A stretch of 64,000 bases of DNA from Paludibacteraceae bacterium (GTDB lineage: Bacteria; Bacteroidota; Bacteroidia; Bacteroidales; Paludibacteraceae): positions 93,040 to 157,039 of the forward strand of contig JAFZLC010000007.1 of the NCBI GenBank assembly GCA_017551675.1, given 5' to 3'. Made by a program: the position numbers and the translations under genes. Below the pieces are notes generated by a model. That model was given only the letters and a program-made list of their open reading frames with translations. It searched no databases and had not been told where the DNA came from. Below are positions 17,307 to 27,228 of the stretch, piece after piece. Each line of letters opens with the position of its first letter. The first letter of the stretch is position 1.

Positions 17307-17339
17307 TTTACTCATGAATGCAACTTCATGAGGTTTAGG

Positions 17340-18251
17340 TTATTGGTTATTGTACTTGTTATTTATGTAAATGAATTTTTTCCAAGCGTCTACATTGATC
17401 TGGCTTTCTAACTCAGATTGTCTTTCTTTCGGAAGATTATGAAAGAAATCGATGCCAGTCTCTTCCTCTATTTTGTCAACTGTGACAGCATAGTCGAAGA
17501 TGCTTCCGTGTGCTCCTTCGTGAGGAACGATAAAACCAATCATTTTCTCTTTTCCTTTGTAAGAGAAATCGTAGACGATTTTGTAAAAATATTTTGGAAT
17601 TGTAATCTTGCTATTCTCTTTCTCACCTCGGTTGTTGGTGTAGCTAATCTTCTCACAGTCCTTGGAGAGAATAGGCCCTGTGACCACATACACAGTGCTA
17701 AACACCTGTGCCCAATGACGAACTTGCATCTCAAGCGTGTTCCAGATACCCGCATTGAATTTCTGTTTCTGCGGAGAAATGTTGCTTGTATAGAAACACT
17801 CCGTCATGGCTGTGTTATCAAACTTCATGTCAGCCGCAGGAGCAAGATGACCTCTTGTGTAACCACATTGCCTGTATTCGTAGGGATGAGCCGACTCGGT
17901 AGTAACGATAGGGTCTTCTTCGAAAGTGCCTTTTCGTTGTAGTTTGCCCTTTGTCTCTTCTCTTGTCAACTCATAGCCTACCCATTCCGATTGTTCATCC
18001 TCTTCAGAATAGGAGAACGAATAATTTTCATGGTGATATAGCTTTCCTTTTTTTGTGGAGTGAGTATAAATGACATCTCCTTTTTGCGTTTGAGTGACGT
18101 TTTGCGAAAAGGTTTGCTCATTTTGATTCGTTGTTGTTTGTTGGTATAAAGAGACATTCTCGTTTTGTTGAGATTGTTGAGAATTATCTTTTATGCCTGT
18201 GCAACCGCATAAAAGGAGAGAAGCAATGAGTATGTTTAATGGAATTCTCAT
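17340..18251 (-). CDS. Lipoprotein DNA/RNA non-specific endonuclease (betabetaalpha-metal, NucA/Serratia type)
   Basis: This 303-residue protein has a lipoprotein signal peptide (LLLCGC, Cys17) and a Gln/Asn/Thr-rich linker up to ~55. The nuclease domain occupies ~60-290. The active-site motif is TRGHLAPAAD (132-141), with His135 as general base; the first residue is Thr instead of the usual Asp. The metal-binding Asn is predicted to be Asn166 in NISPQKQKFNAGIW. It probably degrades nucleic acid at the cell surface or in the periplasm. Its start overlaps the nadC stop by four bases (ATGA), so it is translated from the nadC operon despite an unrelated role. Confidence 0.9.
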   Translation of the reverse strand: MRIPLNILIASLLLCGCTGIKDNSQQSQQNENVSLYQQTTTNQNEQTFSQNVTQTQKGDVIYTHSTKKGKLYHHENYSFSYSEEDEQSEWVGYELTREETKGKLQRKGTFEEDPIVTTESAHPYEYRQCGYTRGHLAPAADMKFDNTAMTECFYTSNISPQKQKFNAGIWNTLEMQVRHWAQVFSTVYVVTGPILSKDCEKISYTNNRGEKENSKITIPKYFYKIVYDFSYKGKEKMIGFIVPHEGAHGSIFDYAVTVDKIEEETGIDFFHNLPKERQSELESQINVDAWKKFIYINNKYNNQ

Positions 18252-19099
18252 TTTACAGCTTTTAGACTCATGTCTAATCCTTTGACAGAGTGGGTGAGTG
18301 CTCCTACAGAGATGTAATCAACGCCACATTCAGCATAGCTGCGAAGTGTGTCGAAAGTGATACCACCAGATGATTCTGTCTCAAATCTGTGGTTGATGCG
18401 GCGAACAGCCTCTTTGGTGTCGGCTGTGCTGAAATTGTCTAGCATGATACGATCCACGCCACCGATTTGTAGCACCTCTTCCAATTCGTCAAAATTACGA
18501 ACTTCAATCTCTATCTTAAGGTTCTTGCCTTTCTCTTTCAAATACTCTTTTGCTTTGTTGATGGCATTTTTGATGCCTCCAGCAAAGTCGATATGATTGT
18601 CTTTGAGTAGAATCATGTCGAAGAGACCGATACGATGGTTTACACCACCACCGATCTTTACTGCTTGTTTCTCAAGGATTCGAAGTCCTGGAGTTGTTTT
18701 TCTTGTATCGAGCACTTTTGTATGAAGACCGTCGAGCAGGCGAGCATAACGGTTCGTTTGTGTGGCGATACCGCTCATGCGTTGCATGATGTTCAATACA
18801 ATACGCTCTGTTTGAAGTAAAGATTGCTCTTTGCCAGTTACATAGAATGCAATGTCGCCTTTCTTCACTTGTGTGCCATCATTGAGTAGCACCTCCACCT
18901 GCATGTCAGGGTCGAATTTGTGAAACACCTTTTTGGCAATTTCAACGCCAGCCAAGATACCATCTTCTTTGATGAGCAATTTGGCTTTCCCTATTTTGTC
19001 AGATGGAATGCAACATAATGTCGTATGATCTCCGTCTCCTATATCTTCAGCAAATGCTAAATCAAGGAGGTCTTCTATTAAATCATTTTCGTTTCTCAT
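18248..19099 (-). CDS. nadC: Nicotinate-nucleotide diphosphorylase (carboxylating)
   Basis: This 283-residue enzyme converts quinolinate and PRPP to nicotinate mononucleotide in de novo NAD synthesis. Recognisable are EDIGDGDHTT (~14-24), the substrate-binding TRKTTPGLR (~132-140), KIGGGVNHR (~147-155), LLKDNHI (~164-170), and the phosphate-binding C-terminal barrel with RIMLDNF and SVGALTHS. Length is normal. It follows the DUF4783 gene by 19 bases and overlaps the nuclease gene downstream. Confidence 0.95.
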   Translation of the reverse strand: MRNENDLIEDLLDLAFAEDIGDGDHTTLCCIPSDKIGKAKLLIKEDGILAGVEIAKKVFHKFDPDMQVEVLLNDGTQVKKGDIAFYVTGKEQSLLQTERIVLNIMQRMSGIATQTNRYARLLDGLHTKVLDTRKTTPGLRILEKQAVKIGGGVNHRIGLFDMILLKDNHIDFAGGIKNAINKAKEYLKEKGKNLKIEIEVRNFDELEEVLQIGGVDRIMLDNFSTADTKEAVRRINHRFETESSGGITFDTLRSYAECGVDYISVGALTHSVKGLDMSLKAVK

Positions 19100-19118
19100 A
19101 TATTTTCGGGTAAAATAC

Positions 19119-19505
19119 TTACTTCTGTTGTGTGATTTTTACTTGGTATATAAGATCTTTGTTCGAATCCTTTTGTGTGAGAATGAACAAAGTGTACTCG
19201 CCACTGCTAGTATACAGTTTTCCAAGTATGATGGCTGATTTGCCTTTTTCTGTTTTATTTGTTAGTGAATAATTCGTAGGTCTATTTTTGCGGAAAAACT
19301 CGTTAAGTAAAGTCTTTGCATGATCCCTATCGCATGAGTTGGAGTTCTTTTCGATCGTAATATCAACACTATTATTTAAGTATGATTCGATTTTAGAAAT
19401 GTTTCCACTCGCAAAAGCTTGCGTTATTTCCGTAGGATTGGCGTGCAGACTAAAGCCTAAAAACGAGGTGACCAAAGAAAGTACAGCAATTTTTATATTC
19501 CTCAT
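19119..19505 (-). CDS. DUF4783 family exported protein
   Basis: This 128-residue protein has a signal peptide (cleavage near LHA-N, residue ~22) followed by one small domain. The pattern ITQAFASGNISKIESYL, then LLNEFFRKN, then YTLFILTQKD fits the Bacteroidetes DUF4783 family (an NTF2-like fold is suggested for it). Function unknown. The neighbourhood DUF4783-nadC diverging from rlmH is typical for Bacteroidales. A -7 element on the minus strand lies at 19552-19559. Confidence 0.8.
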   Translation of the reverse strand: MRNIKIAVLSLVTSFLGFSLHANPTEITQAFASGNISKIESYLNNSVDITIEKNSNSCDRDHAKTLLNEFFRKNRPTNYSLTNKTEKGKSAIILGKLYTSSGEYTLFILTQKDSNKDLIYQVKITQQK

Positions 19506-19551
19506 AACGTATTCTCAATTAATAGTTTTATGCCACTACAAAATTTATCTG

Positions 19552-19559
19552 CAAAAATA
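19552..19559 (-). promoter_or_regulatory. -7 element for the DUF4783-nadC operon
   Basis: The minus strand reads TATTTTTG, an exact TANNTTTG match, about 47 bases before the start codon. No -33 box was found. Confidence 0.45.
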
Positions 19560-19583
19560 ATGCAAAAAATCGCTTTTTGTTAC

Positions 19584-19591
19584 TATTTTTG
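19584..19591 (+). promoter_or_regulatory. -7 element for rlmH
   Basis: TATTTTTG matches TANNTTTG exactly. A transcript start near 19598 gives a leader of about 12 bases before ATG 19610, which argues against the in-frame ATG at 19598 as the start. Confidence 0.5.
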
Positions 19592-19609
19592 TAGTAAATG
19601 TTGTTTAGC

Positions 19610-20083
19610 ATGAAAATTACACTCATAACCGTTGGCAAAACTAATAATTTAAATTTTAAAAATGCAATAACTGAGTATCAAAAGCGTTTAAAATTTTATA
19701 TTTCCTTCGAAATAGAGGAACTGCCCGACATAAAAAATACGAAAAATCTGACAGAAGAGGTTCAAAAACAAAAAGAAGGCGAAATGCTACTCAAGTCTTT
19801 TCAGGAGAGTGATGAGGTTATTTTATTGGATGATAAGGGTGTGGAGTACACCTCTGTTGCTTTTTCCTCCTTCATAGAGAAGAAATCCGTGGCGGGTTTG
19901 AAACGTTTGGTCTTTGTTGTGGGTGGTCCTTATGGCTTTTCTCAGGATGTCTATGCCAGAGCCAATGGTAAGGTATCTTTGTCTAAAATGACATTTTCGC
20001 ATCAAATGGTGAGACTTATATTTGTAGAACAGCTCTATCGCGCTATGACAATACTGCAAGGAGAACCCTATCATCATGAGTGA
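19610..20083 (+). CDS. rlmH: 23S rRNA (pseudouridine1915-N3)-methyltransferase
   Basis: With the second in-frame ATG (19610) the protein has 157 residues, the usual RlmH length. This SPOUT-family enzyme methylates N3 of pseudouridine 1915 in helix 69 of 23S rRNA. The S-adenosylmethionine-binding knot is visible in FVVGGPYGFS and the C-terminal signature SLSKMTFSHQM, LFVEQ-like FVEQLYRAM and GEPYHHE is complete. It diverges from the DUF4783-nadC operon and lies 44 bases upstream of the sensor kinase gene. Confidence 0.95.
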   Translation: MKITLITVGKTNNLNFKNAITEYQKRLKFYISFEIEELPDIKNTKNLTEEVQKQKEGEMLLKSFQESDEVILLDDKGVEYTSVAFSSFIEKKSVAGLKRLVFVVGGPYGFSQDVYARANGKVSLSKMTFSHQMVRLIFVEQLYRAMTILQGEPYHHE

Positions 20084-20127
20084 TTTTGCTCTGATTTTAT
20101 GGGGTTTTTGGCACGTTATTTGCTCTG

Positions 20128-23100
20128 ATGTTAACAAATGATTGGCATATAAAAGTGAAAAGAACATTCCGGTATTTTCGGTTGAAACTTGTTAGAAAGA
20201 TAACCTCTTTCAAGAGAGGCGTTATCTTTACATCTCTTTTTTATTTGCTCGTTTTCGGACTTCTTTTTTTCATTTTTGAAAATCTCTTCTATTCTACTTC
20301 TGTTTTTCAGGTTAATCAAGAGGAATTTTACAAAACTTTACAGGAGAAGGAGACTTATGCCGAGGAGACAATTAGTCGTATAAAAGAGGTGCTTGGAAAC
20401 GAGGATATCACGGCACTTTATCAGATGAAAGAACTGTATGAAGAGTCGGAGAGGAGAGAGGTGTCATTTCATATCTATCAAGGAGATCAATTGGAGTTCT
20501 GGACAAGTAATGATATCGCTTTGCAGGGCGTTTCTGATTTTAATTTTGCCAGTGAATTTTATTATGTGACGGATAATGCTCATGTGGTGGTTCTTCAATC
20601 ATTCTTTCGTGAATACAGGTGCGTCGCCTTAATAAAAATAAAAGATAACATCTTCCCTCGAAAAAATAGTCTGAACAATCATTATGCGGAAGATTTTCAC
20701 TTGCCGGGCTCTGTCATCATCTCTTCTGAAAAAGGAACGGATGATGATGTCATCTCATTTTCATCGAAAGAGGGGAATTATCTTTTCTCATTGTCAAACA
20801 CCACGATTCATCACGAAAATAATGTCTATTTGGTATTGTCCATTATCTGTTGGTTAGTCGTTCTGTTTTCGTTCCTTCTCATTCTTAATGCTTGCCTGAC
20901 GTATGTGGAAAAATGGCATCCTTCAAGATACAAGCTTGTTATGATTGGAAGCTTTTTGGCTTGGTTCTTAGTCATCTTCTTAATCTCCTTTTTCCAATAC
21001 CCTACGCTATGGTTCGAAAACGACTTTATGGCAACAATGTCCTATCATTCTACGTTTGCCCCTACCATATCACACCTGTTTATTTATGCTATATTCTTGT
21101 ATGGATTGTTGTACCTATATCGAAATAGAATCCCTAGCAAGGTGATTAACCCTGACACCATGCCTCCTTTGTATGCGAGAATGATGATTCTGATATTGAA
21201 GACAATCACCTTCTTGTTGCTGATTTATATATTTGAGCTCATCAAAGACTTGGTATACCATTCTAATATGAACGTTGCTGTCTCCTTTATTCAGGAGGTG
21301 CGTGTAGAGACGTTCTTGCTACTGCTTTTGGAATTGGTGGGTGTATATCTCTACTATTGGTTCGTCTCTCGTGTGAAAAAATTCTATCAAGACAAGCGAA
21401 ACACGAGGACAATCGTTTACATCCATTTGATTCTGACTGTCGCATGTGTGTGCTTTTATGCTTTATGGGGATCATGGCTCGAGGTTGTCTTGTTTCTCCT
21501 TGTCTCTTGTGTGATCCTGTTCATCGACTTGTATGAAACCTATTATCCTATCAGTGGATTCCTCTATTCTGCTCCGATTTCCTTTATCTTCATCAATTTG
21601 ATAGTCGGTTTGTCATACCACTATTCGACATTGAAAATGGAATCGCAATACAAGCAAATGGCGAATCAGATTAGTGTAGATAATTGTGTTTATCAGGATG
21701 AAATAGCGGAGTCGATCTTGAAAGATAAAAATCTATTTCTCATAACAGATTCACGTCTAATACGATGGGTGCGATTGAACAGTTCGGAGACGGAGGATTT
21801 GGTGGAAACTTATTTGTGGGATGCCTACTTCAAAATCTTTGAAGACAAATATGATTTCGAAGTTCAGATTTGTTCGCCAACAGATTCGTTGTATCTGCGG
21901 AAACCTAATTTCGAGAAAGCTGTTTATGCAGATTTCAATTCAATTGCTCCGATGATGAGGCAACTGGATGTGACTAGGTTCTATGCCAATCAAAATGAGA
22001 AGTTGGCCATCTCTTACTTGGGATATGTGCAGATGGATTCGATTTCTGTTTATTTGAAGTTTTATCGTAAAACCACCTATGATAGGGTGAGCTTGTTGGA
22101 GCAATCCATCCGTCAAACAAAGGTCTTCGAAAATCTTTCAAAAGCTAAATACCTAAATGGCGAATTGAGTTATTCGGATGGAGAATTCCATTATCCAATC
22201 TTTATGTCATGGCTTAATCCAGAGGAAAATGATTCGGAGGATTACCAAATCTTCTTGAATTATTACACTCATTATGTTCATGTGTTCGATTCGGGTAAAA
22301 GTGTAGCGGTCGTGAGTGTGCCGGAACGAAAAAGCTATATATACGTGATTTTAACCACCTACCTGTTTGCAGCGTATGTGCTAACCGCAATTATCTATTT
22401 CTCGTTAAGGGAGATTCGGAAAAACTTGATGAAGAAAAACAAATCGCTGTTGACGCGGATGCAGTTGTTGTTCGTCATTCCGATTATCTCTGCCTTTATG
22501 GTCCTTGCAGTTGCTACTTTCCCATTCTTTATGGATCAATACGAGAAATCCCAGTTCTCGGAGATAAAAGAGAATGCCATTGCAGTTCAGCAGAATGTGC
22601 AAGCTGTGGTTGGACTGTCAGACAACTTGTCGGATCAGAGGATGACATTGTTCAGTAAGATAAAGGAACTCTCCAATCTGTTTCAATTAGATGTGGTGTT
22701 GTACGACGTGAATGGACGTCTACAAGCCTCTTCTCGTCCGTTGGTGATGTATGCGGATAAACGACAGTCGCATCTGGTATATCCAGTGATTAAATTCCAA
22801 ACCTTACCAGAACTGTTTAGGAAGGAGACGGTCCGTTCCATCGATTGCTATTCTCATTATGTGAAGGCATATAACTTACAAAATAAATGTGTCGGTTATA
22901 TTCGTTTGATGTCTCATAAAGCCTACTATCAGGTTCAAAATGAGATATTTAACATCCTTGTTGTGGTGGTAGATATCTATATGTTTATCTCTATCATCTC
23001 TATTTTTATTATATGGTTACTAAATAAAAGGACAACTAAGCCGTTAGTATTATTGTCAGAGCGATTCACGCAGGTCAGACTGACGGGTGAAAATTCATTG

Positions 23101-23892
23101 ATTGATTATCAAGAGAATGATGAGATTGGTGATTTGGTTAAACAATATAATAAAATGGTGCTGGAGTTGCAGGATAGTGCTGACCGGTTGGCCCGATCTG
23201 AGCGTGAATTTGCATGGCGTGAGATGGCTCGTCGTATAGCCCACGAGATAAAGAATCCACTGACGCCGATGAAGTTGAGCGTGCAGCAATGTATGCGGAA
23301 AAGAGTGCTGGATCCGGATAATTTTGATGAGTATTTTCAGAAGACCTCTAAAATATTAATCGATCAGATTGATAATTTATCCAATATTGCTTCTGAATTT
23401 TCCTCTTTTGCCAAAGCTTCTGAAGCACGTTATTCAGCAGTGGATATTGTGGACAAATTACAGTCGACCGTAGAGCTCTTTGCCAATAATTCGGAGGATG
23501 TCTCATTCCATTTGAATTTAAATGGATACGAGCATGAATTCATCTGGATGGATGATAAACAGTTGTTGCAGATATTCAATAATTTGTTTAGAAATGCAAT
23601 TCAGTCGATACCATCCAATCGAGAAGGTCGTGTTGATGTCTCTTTTTATGAAAAAGAAGATTCTGCATTTGTCGAGATAACAGATAATGGATGTGGTATT
23701 TCTCCGGAAAATAGAGCAAAAATGTTCCAACCAAATTTCACCACAAAAACGAGCGGAATGGGATTAGGACTTGCCATTGTAAAGAATATTTTATTGTCGT
23801 CAGGCGGAGACATTTGGTTTGATTCGGAATTGAATAAAGGAACTACTTTTTTTGTGAAGATTCCGATTTATCAGGCGAAAGATATCGAATAA
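20128..23892 (+). CDS. Very large membrane sensor histidine kinase (orphan)
   Basis: This 1254-residue protein starts with a cytoplasmic basic segment and a membrane helix at ~32-55. An extracytoplasmic sensory region follows (~55-225). Six or more hydrophobic segments lie between ~230 and ~500. A second extracytoplasmic region with no recognised domain (~510-740), further helices at ~750 and ~785, and another sensor loop come next. A membrane helix near ~955 leads into a HAMP domain (~970-1025). The phospho-acceptor is His1039 in RIAHEIKNPLTP. The ATPase domain shows the N box (NNLFRNAIQS), G1 (ITDNGCGIS) and G2 (GMGLGLAIV). The HEIKNPLTP box and layout resemble NtrY-type kinases. No response regulator is adjacent, so signal and partner are unknown. 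Confidence 0.88.
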   Translation: MLTNDWHIKVKRTFRYFRLKLVRKITSFKRGVIFTSLFYLLVFGLLFFIFENLFYSTSVFQVNQEEFYKTLQEKETYAEETISRIKEVLGNEDITALYQMKELYEESERREVSFHIYQGDQLEFWTSNDIALQGVSDFNFASEFYYVTDNAHVVVLQSFFREYRCVALIKIKDNIFPRKNSLNNHYAEDFHLPGSVIISSEKGTDDDVISFSSKEGNYLFSLSNTTIHHENNVYLVLSIICWLVVLFSFLLILNACLTYVEKWHPSRYKLVMIGSFLAWFLVIFLISFFQYPTLWFENDFMATMSYHSTFAPTISHLFIYAIFLYGLLYLYRNRIPSKVINPDTMPPLYARMMILILKTITFLLLIYIFELIKDLVYHSNMNVAVSFIQEVRVETFLLLLLELVGVYLYYWFVSRVKKFYQDKRNTRTIVYIHLILTVACVCFYALWGSWLEVVLFLLVSCVILFIDLYETYYPISGFLYSAPISFIFINLIVGLSYHYSTLKMESQYKQMANQISVDNCVYQDEIAESILKDKNLFLITDSRLIRWVRLNSSETEDLVETYLWDAYFKIFEDKYDFEVQICSPTDSLYLRKPNFEKAVYADFNSIAPMMRQLDVTRFYANQNEKLAISYLGYVQMDSISVYLKFYRKTTYDRVSLLEQSIRQTKVFENLSKAKYLNGELSYSDGEFHYPIFMSWLNPEENDSEDYQIFLNYYTHYVHVFDSGKSVAVVSVPERKSYIYVILTTYLFAAYVLTAIIYFSLREIRKNLMKKNKSLLTRMQLLFVIPIISAFMVLAVATFPFFMDQYEKSQFSEIKENAIAVQQNVQAVVGLSDNLSDQRMTLFSKIKELSNLFQLDVVLYDVNGRLQASSRPLVMYADKRQSHLVYPVIKFQTLPELFRKETVRSIDCYSHYVKAYNLQNKCVGYIRLMSHKAYYQVQNEIFNILVVVVDIYMFISIISIFIIWLLNKRTTKPLVLLSERFTQVRLTGENSLIDYQENDEIGDLVKQYNKMVLELQDSADRLARSEREFAWREMARRIAHEIKNPLTPMKLSVQQCMRKRVLDPDNFDEYFQKTSKILIDQIDNLSNIASEFSSFAKASEARYSAVDIVDKLQSTVELFANNSEDVSFHLNLNGYEHEFIWMDDKQLLQIFNNLFRNAIQSIPSNREGRVDVSFYEKEDSAFVEITDNGCGISPENRAKMFQPNFTTKTSGMGLGLAIVKNILLSSGGDIWFDSELNKGTTFFVKIPIYQAKDIE

Positions 23893-23907
23893 AGGAAAGA
23901 AAAATGT

Positions 23908-23915
23908 TATATTTG
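23908..23915 (+). promoter_or_regulatory. Possible -7 element for the porQ operon
   Basis: TATATTTG matches TANNTTTG, about 68 bases before the porQ start. No convincing -33 box was found, so this is tentative. Confidence 0.4.
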
Positions 23916-23982
23916 GAGCGGAAATGTGGAACCGTTTTTTAATCGCAACTTTTCATGTTTTCATCCTTAATTTTTATTGAGA

Positions 23983-25044
23983 ATGTGTATGATTCGAGTT
24001 TGTATTAAGTCGTTTTTGATAGTGGCTTTAACCCTGCTGTCTATAGGTAGTGTGAATGCGAATGCGGGTGGGGGAGTCTATCGCTTTTTGAATTTACCGT
24101 TTAATGCTAAGTTGGCAGGTTTGGGCGGAGAAAACGTTTCGGTTCAGTCGGATGACGTGAATCAGTTTTACACGAATCCTGCTCTTCTTTCTTCTTCATT
24201 GAATAGTAAGATTTCATTAAGCTATGTGAATTACTTGGCGGATGCTAACGGTGGAATGGCTTCTTACTCTTATGCATTGGATAGCTTGAATTATTTTGGT
24301 TTCAATTTCTTGTTTATGGGGTATGGCGATTTGGATGGATATGACCGCTATGGCAATGAAACAGAAGAATTCTCGGCTGGTGATTTCGCATGGAATTTAG
24401 TATATGCAAGATACTTGGGTGCTAATTTCACAATGGGATTGGCAATGAAACCGGTTTACTCTCATATAGAGTCTTATAGTAGTTTCGGTTTGGGATTTGA
24501 TGTGGGTGCTAACTATTATCGAAAAGACTGGGATTTTTCAGTTGGTTTGTCTGTTCGTAATTTTGGTTTCCGTTTTACTGACTACTATGATGAACAGGGT
24601 ACAGAACGATTGCCATGGAACATCCAAATGGGTATTACCAAGGGCTTGGAGCATGCTCCATTCCGATTCTCTGTTACGTATGACCATTTGAATGATTGGT
24701 CGCTCGATTACAAGAGACCAGAGAAAAGCAATTCCTTGTTGTCATTAGAGGATACGGAGAAAGATCAGAATGAGATAAAATTTGCAGATATGTTGTTCCG
24801 CCATCTTGTGTTTGGCGTGGAGGTGTTGATAGGTAAAAACTTCCATTTTGATATGGCTTATAATCACCGCCGTAATCGAGAGTATGCTTTGAGTCAGGCT
24901 CGTGGCATGAATGGTTTCTCGTTTGGCGCAGGATTGAAAGTATATAAGTTTAATTTAGACGCGGCGTATGCTAAATATGCACCTTCAGGAGGTACATTCA
25001 CATTGTCGTTGTCATCATCAATAGATTCTTTTAAGAAAAAATGA
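23983..25044 (+). CDS. porQ: Type IX secretion system protein PorQ
   Basis: The frame opens at a TTG (23977); ATG 23983 or ATG 23989 are better starts (353 or 351 residues). A signal peptide ends near VNANA. The mature N-terminus [17 protein letters not shown], followed by [10 protein letters not shown], is the PorQ hallmark, and the rest is a barrel of the FadL/PorV-like kind with a terminal FTLSLSSS strand. In Porphyromonas PorQ is an outer-membrane component of the T9SS attachment complex with PorU, PorV and PorZ. Its stop overlaps cmk as ATGA; the porQ-cmk linkage is common in Bacteroidetes. Confidence 0.88.
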   Translation: MCMIRVCIKSFLIVALTLLSIGSVNANAGGGVYRFLNLPFNAKLAGLGGENVSVQSDDVNQFYTNPALLSSSLNSKISLSYVNYLADANGGMASYSYALDSLNYFGFNFLFMGYGDLDGYDRYGNETEEFSAGDFAWNLVYARYLGANFTMGLAMKPVYSHIESYSSFGLGFDVGANYYRKDWDFSVGLSVRNFGFRFTDYYDEQGTERLPWNIQMGITKGLEHAPFRFSVTYDHLNDWSLDYKRPEKSNSLLSLEDTEKDQNEIKFADMLFRHLVFGVEVLIGKNFHFDMAYNHRRNREYALSQARGMNGFSFGAGLKVYKFNLDAAYAKYAPSGGTFTLSLSSSIDSFKKK

Positions 25045-25727
25045 AAAAGATAATTATTGCCATTGATGGGTTCTCTTCTTGTGGTAAGAGCACAATGGCT
25101 AAAGATTTGGCTAAGAGTGTCGGTTATGCGTATGTTGATACAGGCGCTATGTATCGCTCCGTCACCTTGTATTGCTTGAGAAACAATTGGATAAACGATG
25201 GTGTTGTTGACGAGGAGAAATTGAAGGAGGCAATTCCATCGATTAAAATAGATTTCAGATATAATCCAGAAAAACAGATTAATGAAACGTATTTGAATGA
25301 TGAAAATGTGGAGAGCGAGATACGTTCATTGAAAGTTTCCAATTCTGTAAGTATTGTTAGTGCCATCGGTTTTGTTCGTCGTGCAATGGTTGCTCAACAG
25401 CAGGCGTATAGCGTGGATCGTGGTGTGGTGATGGATGGACGTGATATCGGTACGGTGGTCTTCCCAGATGCTGAATTGAAAATCTTTCTTACTGCATCCC
25501 CTGAAATACGTGCGCAACGCAGGTATGATGAGTTGAAGGCAAAGGGAGAGAATGTCTCTTTTGATGAGGTGCTGGAGAATGTGAAACAGCGCGATTTCAT
25601 AGATCAGAATCGAGAGGAGAGTCCGCTTCGTAAGGCAGATGATGCAATAGAATTGGATAATAGTTATATGACAATCCAAGAACAGAAAGAGTGGCTACTA
25701 CAACGTTTTGAGGAGAAGACCAAATGA
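25041..25727 (+). CDS. cmk: Cytidylate kinase
   Basis: This 228-residue cytoplasmic enzyme phosphorylates CMP and dCMP. The P-loop is [10 protein letters not shown] (residues ~10-19), with DTGAMYR (~34-40) and the nucleoside-binding [13 protein letters not shown] (~132-144) following. The lid region [10 protein letters not shown] and a final RD...R...SPLRKADDA segment are typical. It overlaps porQ at its start and ispH at its end, each by four bases, so the three are translationally coupled. Confidence 0.95.
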   Translation: MKKIIIAIDGFSSCGKSTMAKDLAKSVGYAYVDTGAMYRSVTLYCLRNNWINDGVVDEEKLKEAIPSIKIDFRYNPEKQINETYLNDENVESEIRSLKVSNSVSIVSAIGFVRRAMVAQQQAYSVDRGVVMDGRDIGTVVFPDAELKIFLTASPEIRAQRRYDELKAKGENVSFDEVLENVKQRDFIDQNREESPLRKADDAIELDNSYMTIQEQKEWLLQRFEEKTK

Positions 25728-26590
25728 TTATTGAGATAGATTCAAATTCAGGATTTTGTTTTGGTGTCGTAACGGCCATCAATAAGGCAGAGGAGGAACT
25801 GGCAAAGTCGGACCGACTTCACTGCTTGGGCGCTATTGTCCATAATAGCATGGAGGTGCGTCGACTGGAACAGAAAGGACTGATAACGATAGATAGAGAT
25901 GCCTTTGACCATTTGAAAGGACAAAAGATTCTTTTCAGAGCTCATGGCGAACCTCCAACTACCTATCAGCAAGCTCGTGCTAATGATCTCACCATCATTG
26001 ATGCTACTTGTCCTGTGGTTCTGAATTTGCAAAAAAGAATTAGAAAAGCATACGAACAATCAGATCCAAACAACACGCAAGTGGTGATCTATGGGAAAAA
26101 AGCTCATGCGGAGGTCAACGGGTTGGTTGGTCAAACGGATGGTAATGCAATCGTCATAGAAGGATTGGAGGATCTCTCTAAATTGGATTATGCTAAAAAT
26201 ATTCGTTTGTTCTCCCAAACAACAAAATCCATAGAGGGGTTCAATAAGATTGTGGAGGAGATTAAAAAGCGAATGAAGCCTCAAGGTACGTTTGAGTATA
26301 ATGATACTATTTGTCGTCAAGTGGCTAATAGAATACCTCAGATTATCAATTTTGTGGCTCATCATGAACTAATCCTTTTCGTGAGTGGAAAGGAGAGTTC
26401 GAATGGAAAGGTATTGTTCGATGAATGTAGAAAAGTAAACAATAACATCTATATGATTTCAGATTTGGAAGAGGTGGATTACACTATCTTCGAAGGTGTG
26501 AAATCTGTTGGTATTTGTGGTGCCACATCAACGCCGAAATGGTTGATGGAGGAATTAAAGCAAAAGATCGAACAGAATGTTATCTTATAA
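25724..26590 (+). CDS. ispH: 4-hydroxy-3-methylbut-2-enyl diphosphate reductase
   Basis: This 288-residue iron-sulphur enzyme makes isopentenyl and dimethylallyl diphosphate, the last step of the MEP isoprenoid pathway. The cluster ligands are predicted to be Cys12 (SGFCFGV), Cys96 (DATCPVV) and the Cys of one conserved downstream motif. Further family motifs are [46 protein letters not shown] and SGKESSNGK, and Cys265 lies in [12 protein letters not shown]. Length is normal. It overlaps cmk by ATGA. The next gene starts 23 bases after its stop. Confidence 0.95.
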   Translation: MIIEIDSNSGFCFGVVTAINKAEEELAKSDRLHCLGAIVHNSMEVRRLEQKGLITIDRDAFDHLKGQKILFRAHGEPPTTYQQARANDLTIIDATCPVVLNLQKRIRKAYEQSDPNNTQVVIYGKKAHAEVNGLVGQTDGNAIVIEGLEDLSKLDYAKNIRLFSQTTKSIEGFNKIVEEIKKRMKPQGTFEYNDTICRQVANRIPQIINFVAHHELILFVSGKESSNGKVLFDECRKVNNNIYMISDLEEVDYTIFEGVKSVGICGATSTPKWLMEELKQKIEQNVIL

Positions 26591-26613
26591 TTAGCAACGA
26601 AAATTTTATCAAT

Positions 26614-27228
26614 ATGCGTTATCGTCTCATATATCTTCTTTTCTTCATTCCGACATGTATGTTCGGACAGAAGGCGGGTTCAAAGGCTGAGACACTTGCA
26701 TATATAGAGAAGTTTTACAAGATAGCAATACGTGAGATGTATGAATATAGAATCCCTGCCAGCATAACATTGGCACAGGGAATCTTGGAATCGGGAAGTG
26801 GACAGAGCGACTTGGCTCAGATTGCCAATAATCATTTTGGTATTAAGTGTACCAGTGATTATGTGGGCGATACGTTCCTTAAGGATGATGACAAGAAGGA
26901 TGATTGCTTTCGAGTTTATTTGGATGCAGAATCATCCTATCGAGATCACTCTCTTTTTTTGGTGAATCGTAGTCGCTATTCCTTTTTGTTCACTTATTGG
27001 ATTAGGGATTATAAGGCATGGGCCATTGGATTGAAGAAGGCCGGATATGCAACAAATCCCAATTATCCTAAATTGTTGATTGATGTGATTGAACAATATG
27101 AGTTGTATGAATATGATAGGCATCCGGAACGATATGTTTTAAAATCATCTACATCTGTTTCTCCTATTGATGTGGTTAAAAATGCTTTTCAAAACAATAC
27201 GACTGTTGATAATAATGACGAAAAATAA
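26614..27228 (+). CDS. Exported glucosaminidase (GH73-like peptidoglycan hydrolase)
   Basis: ATG 26614 gives 204 residues with a signal peptide (IYLLFFIPTCMFG-Q). The frame is open further upstream into ispH, but that extension has no start context and would bury the signal peptide. The domain (~residues 30-165) has the glucosaminidase signature IPASITLAQGILESGSGQS, with the catalytic Glu in ILESG, followed by ANNHFGIKC and FRVYLDAESSYRDHS, then YWIRDYKAWAIGLKKAGYAT. It should cleave the glycan strands of peptidoglycan in the periplasm. The stop codon overlaps the start of the next gene by one base. Confidence 0.88.
   Translation: MRYRLIYLLFFIPTCMFGQKAGSKAETLAYIEKFYKIAIREMYEYRIPASITLAQGILESGSGQSDLAQIANNHFGIKCTSDYVGDTFLKDDDKKDDCFRVYLDAESSYRDHSLFLVNRSRYSFLFTYWIRDYKAWAIGLKKAGYATNPNYPKLLIDVIEQYELYEYDRHPERYVLKSSTSVSPIDVVKNAFQNNTTVDNNDEK

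Noticed and set aside
26515..26613. N-terminal extension of the glucosaminidase into ispH
   Set aside because: It would bury a clear signal peptide and overlaps a conserved part of ispH; ATG 26614 is the better start.
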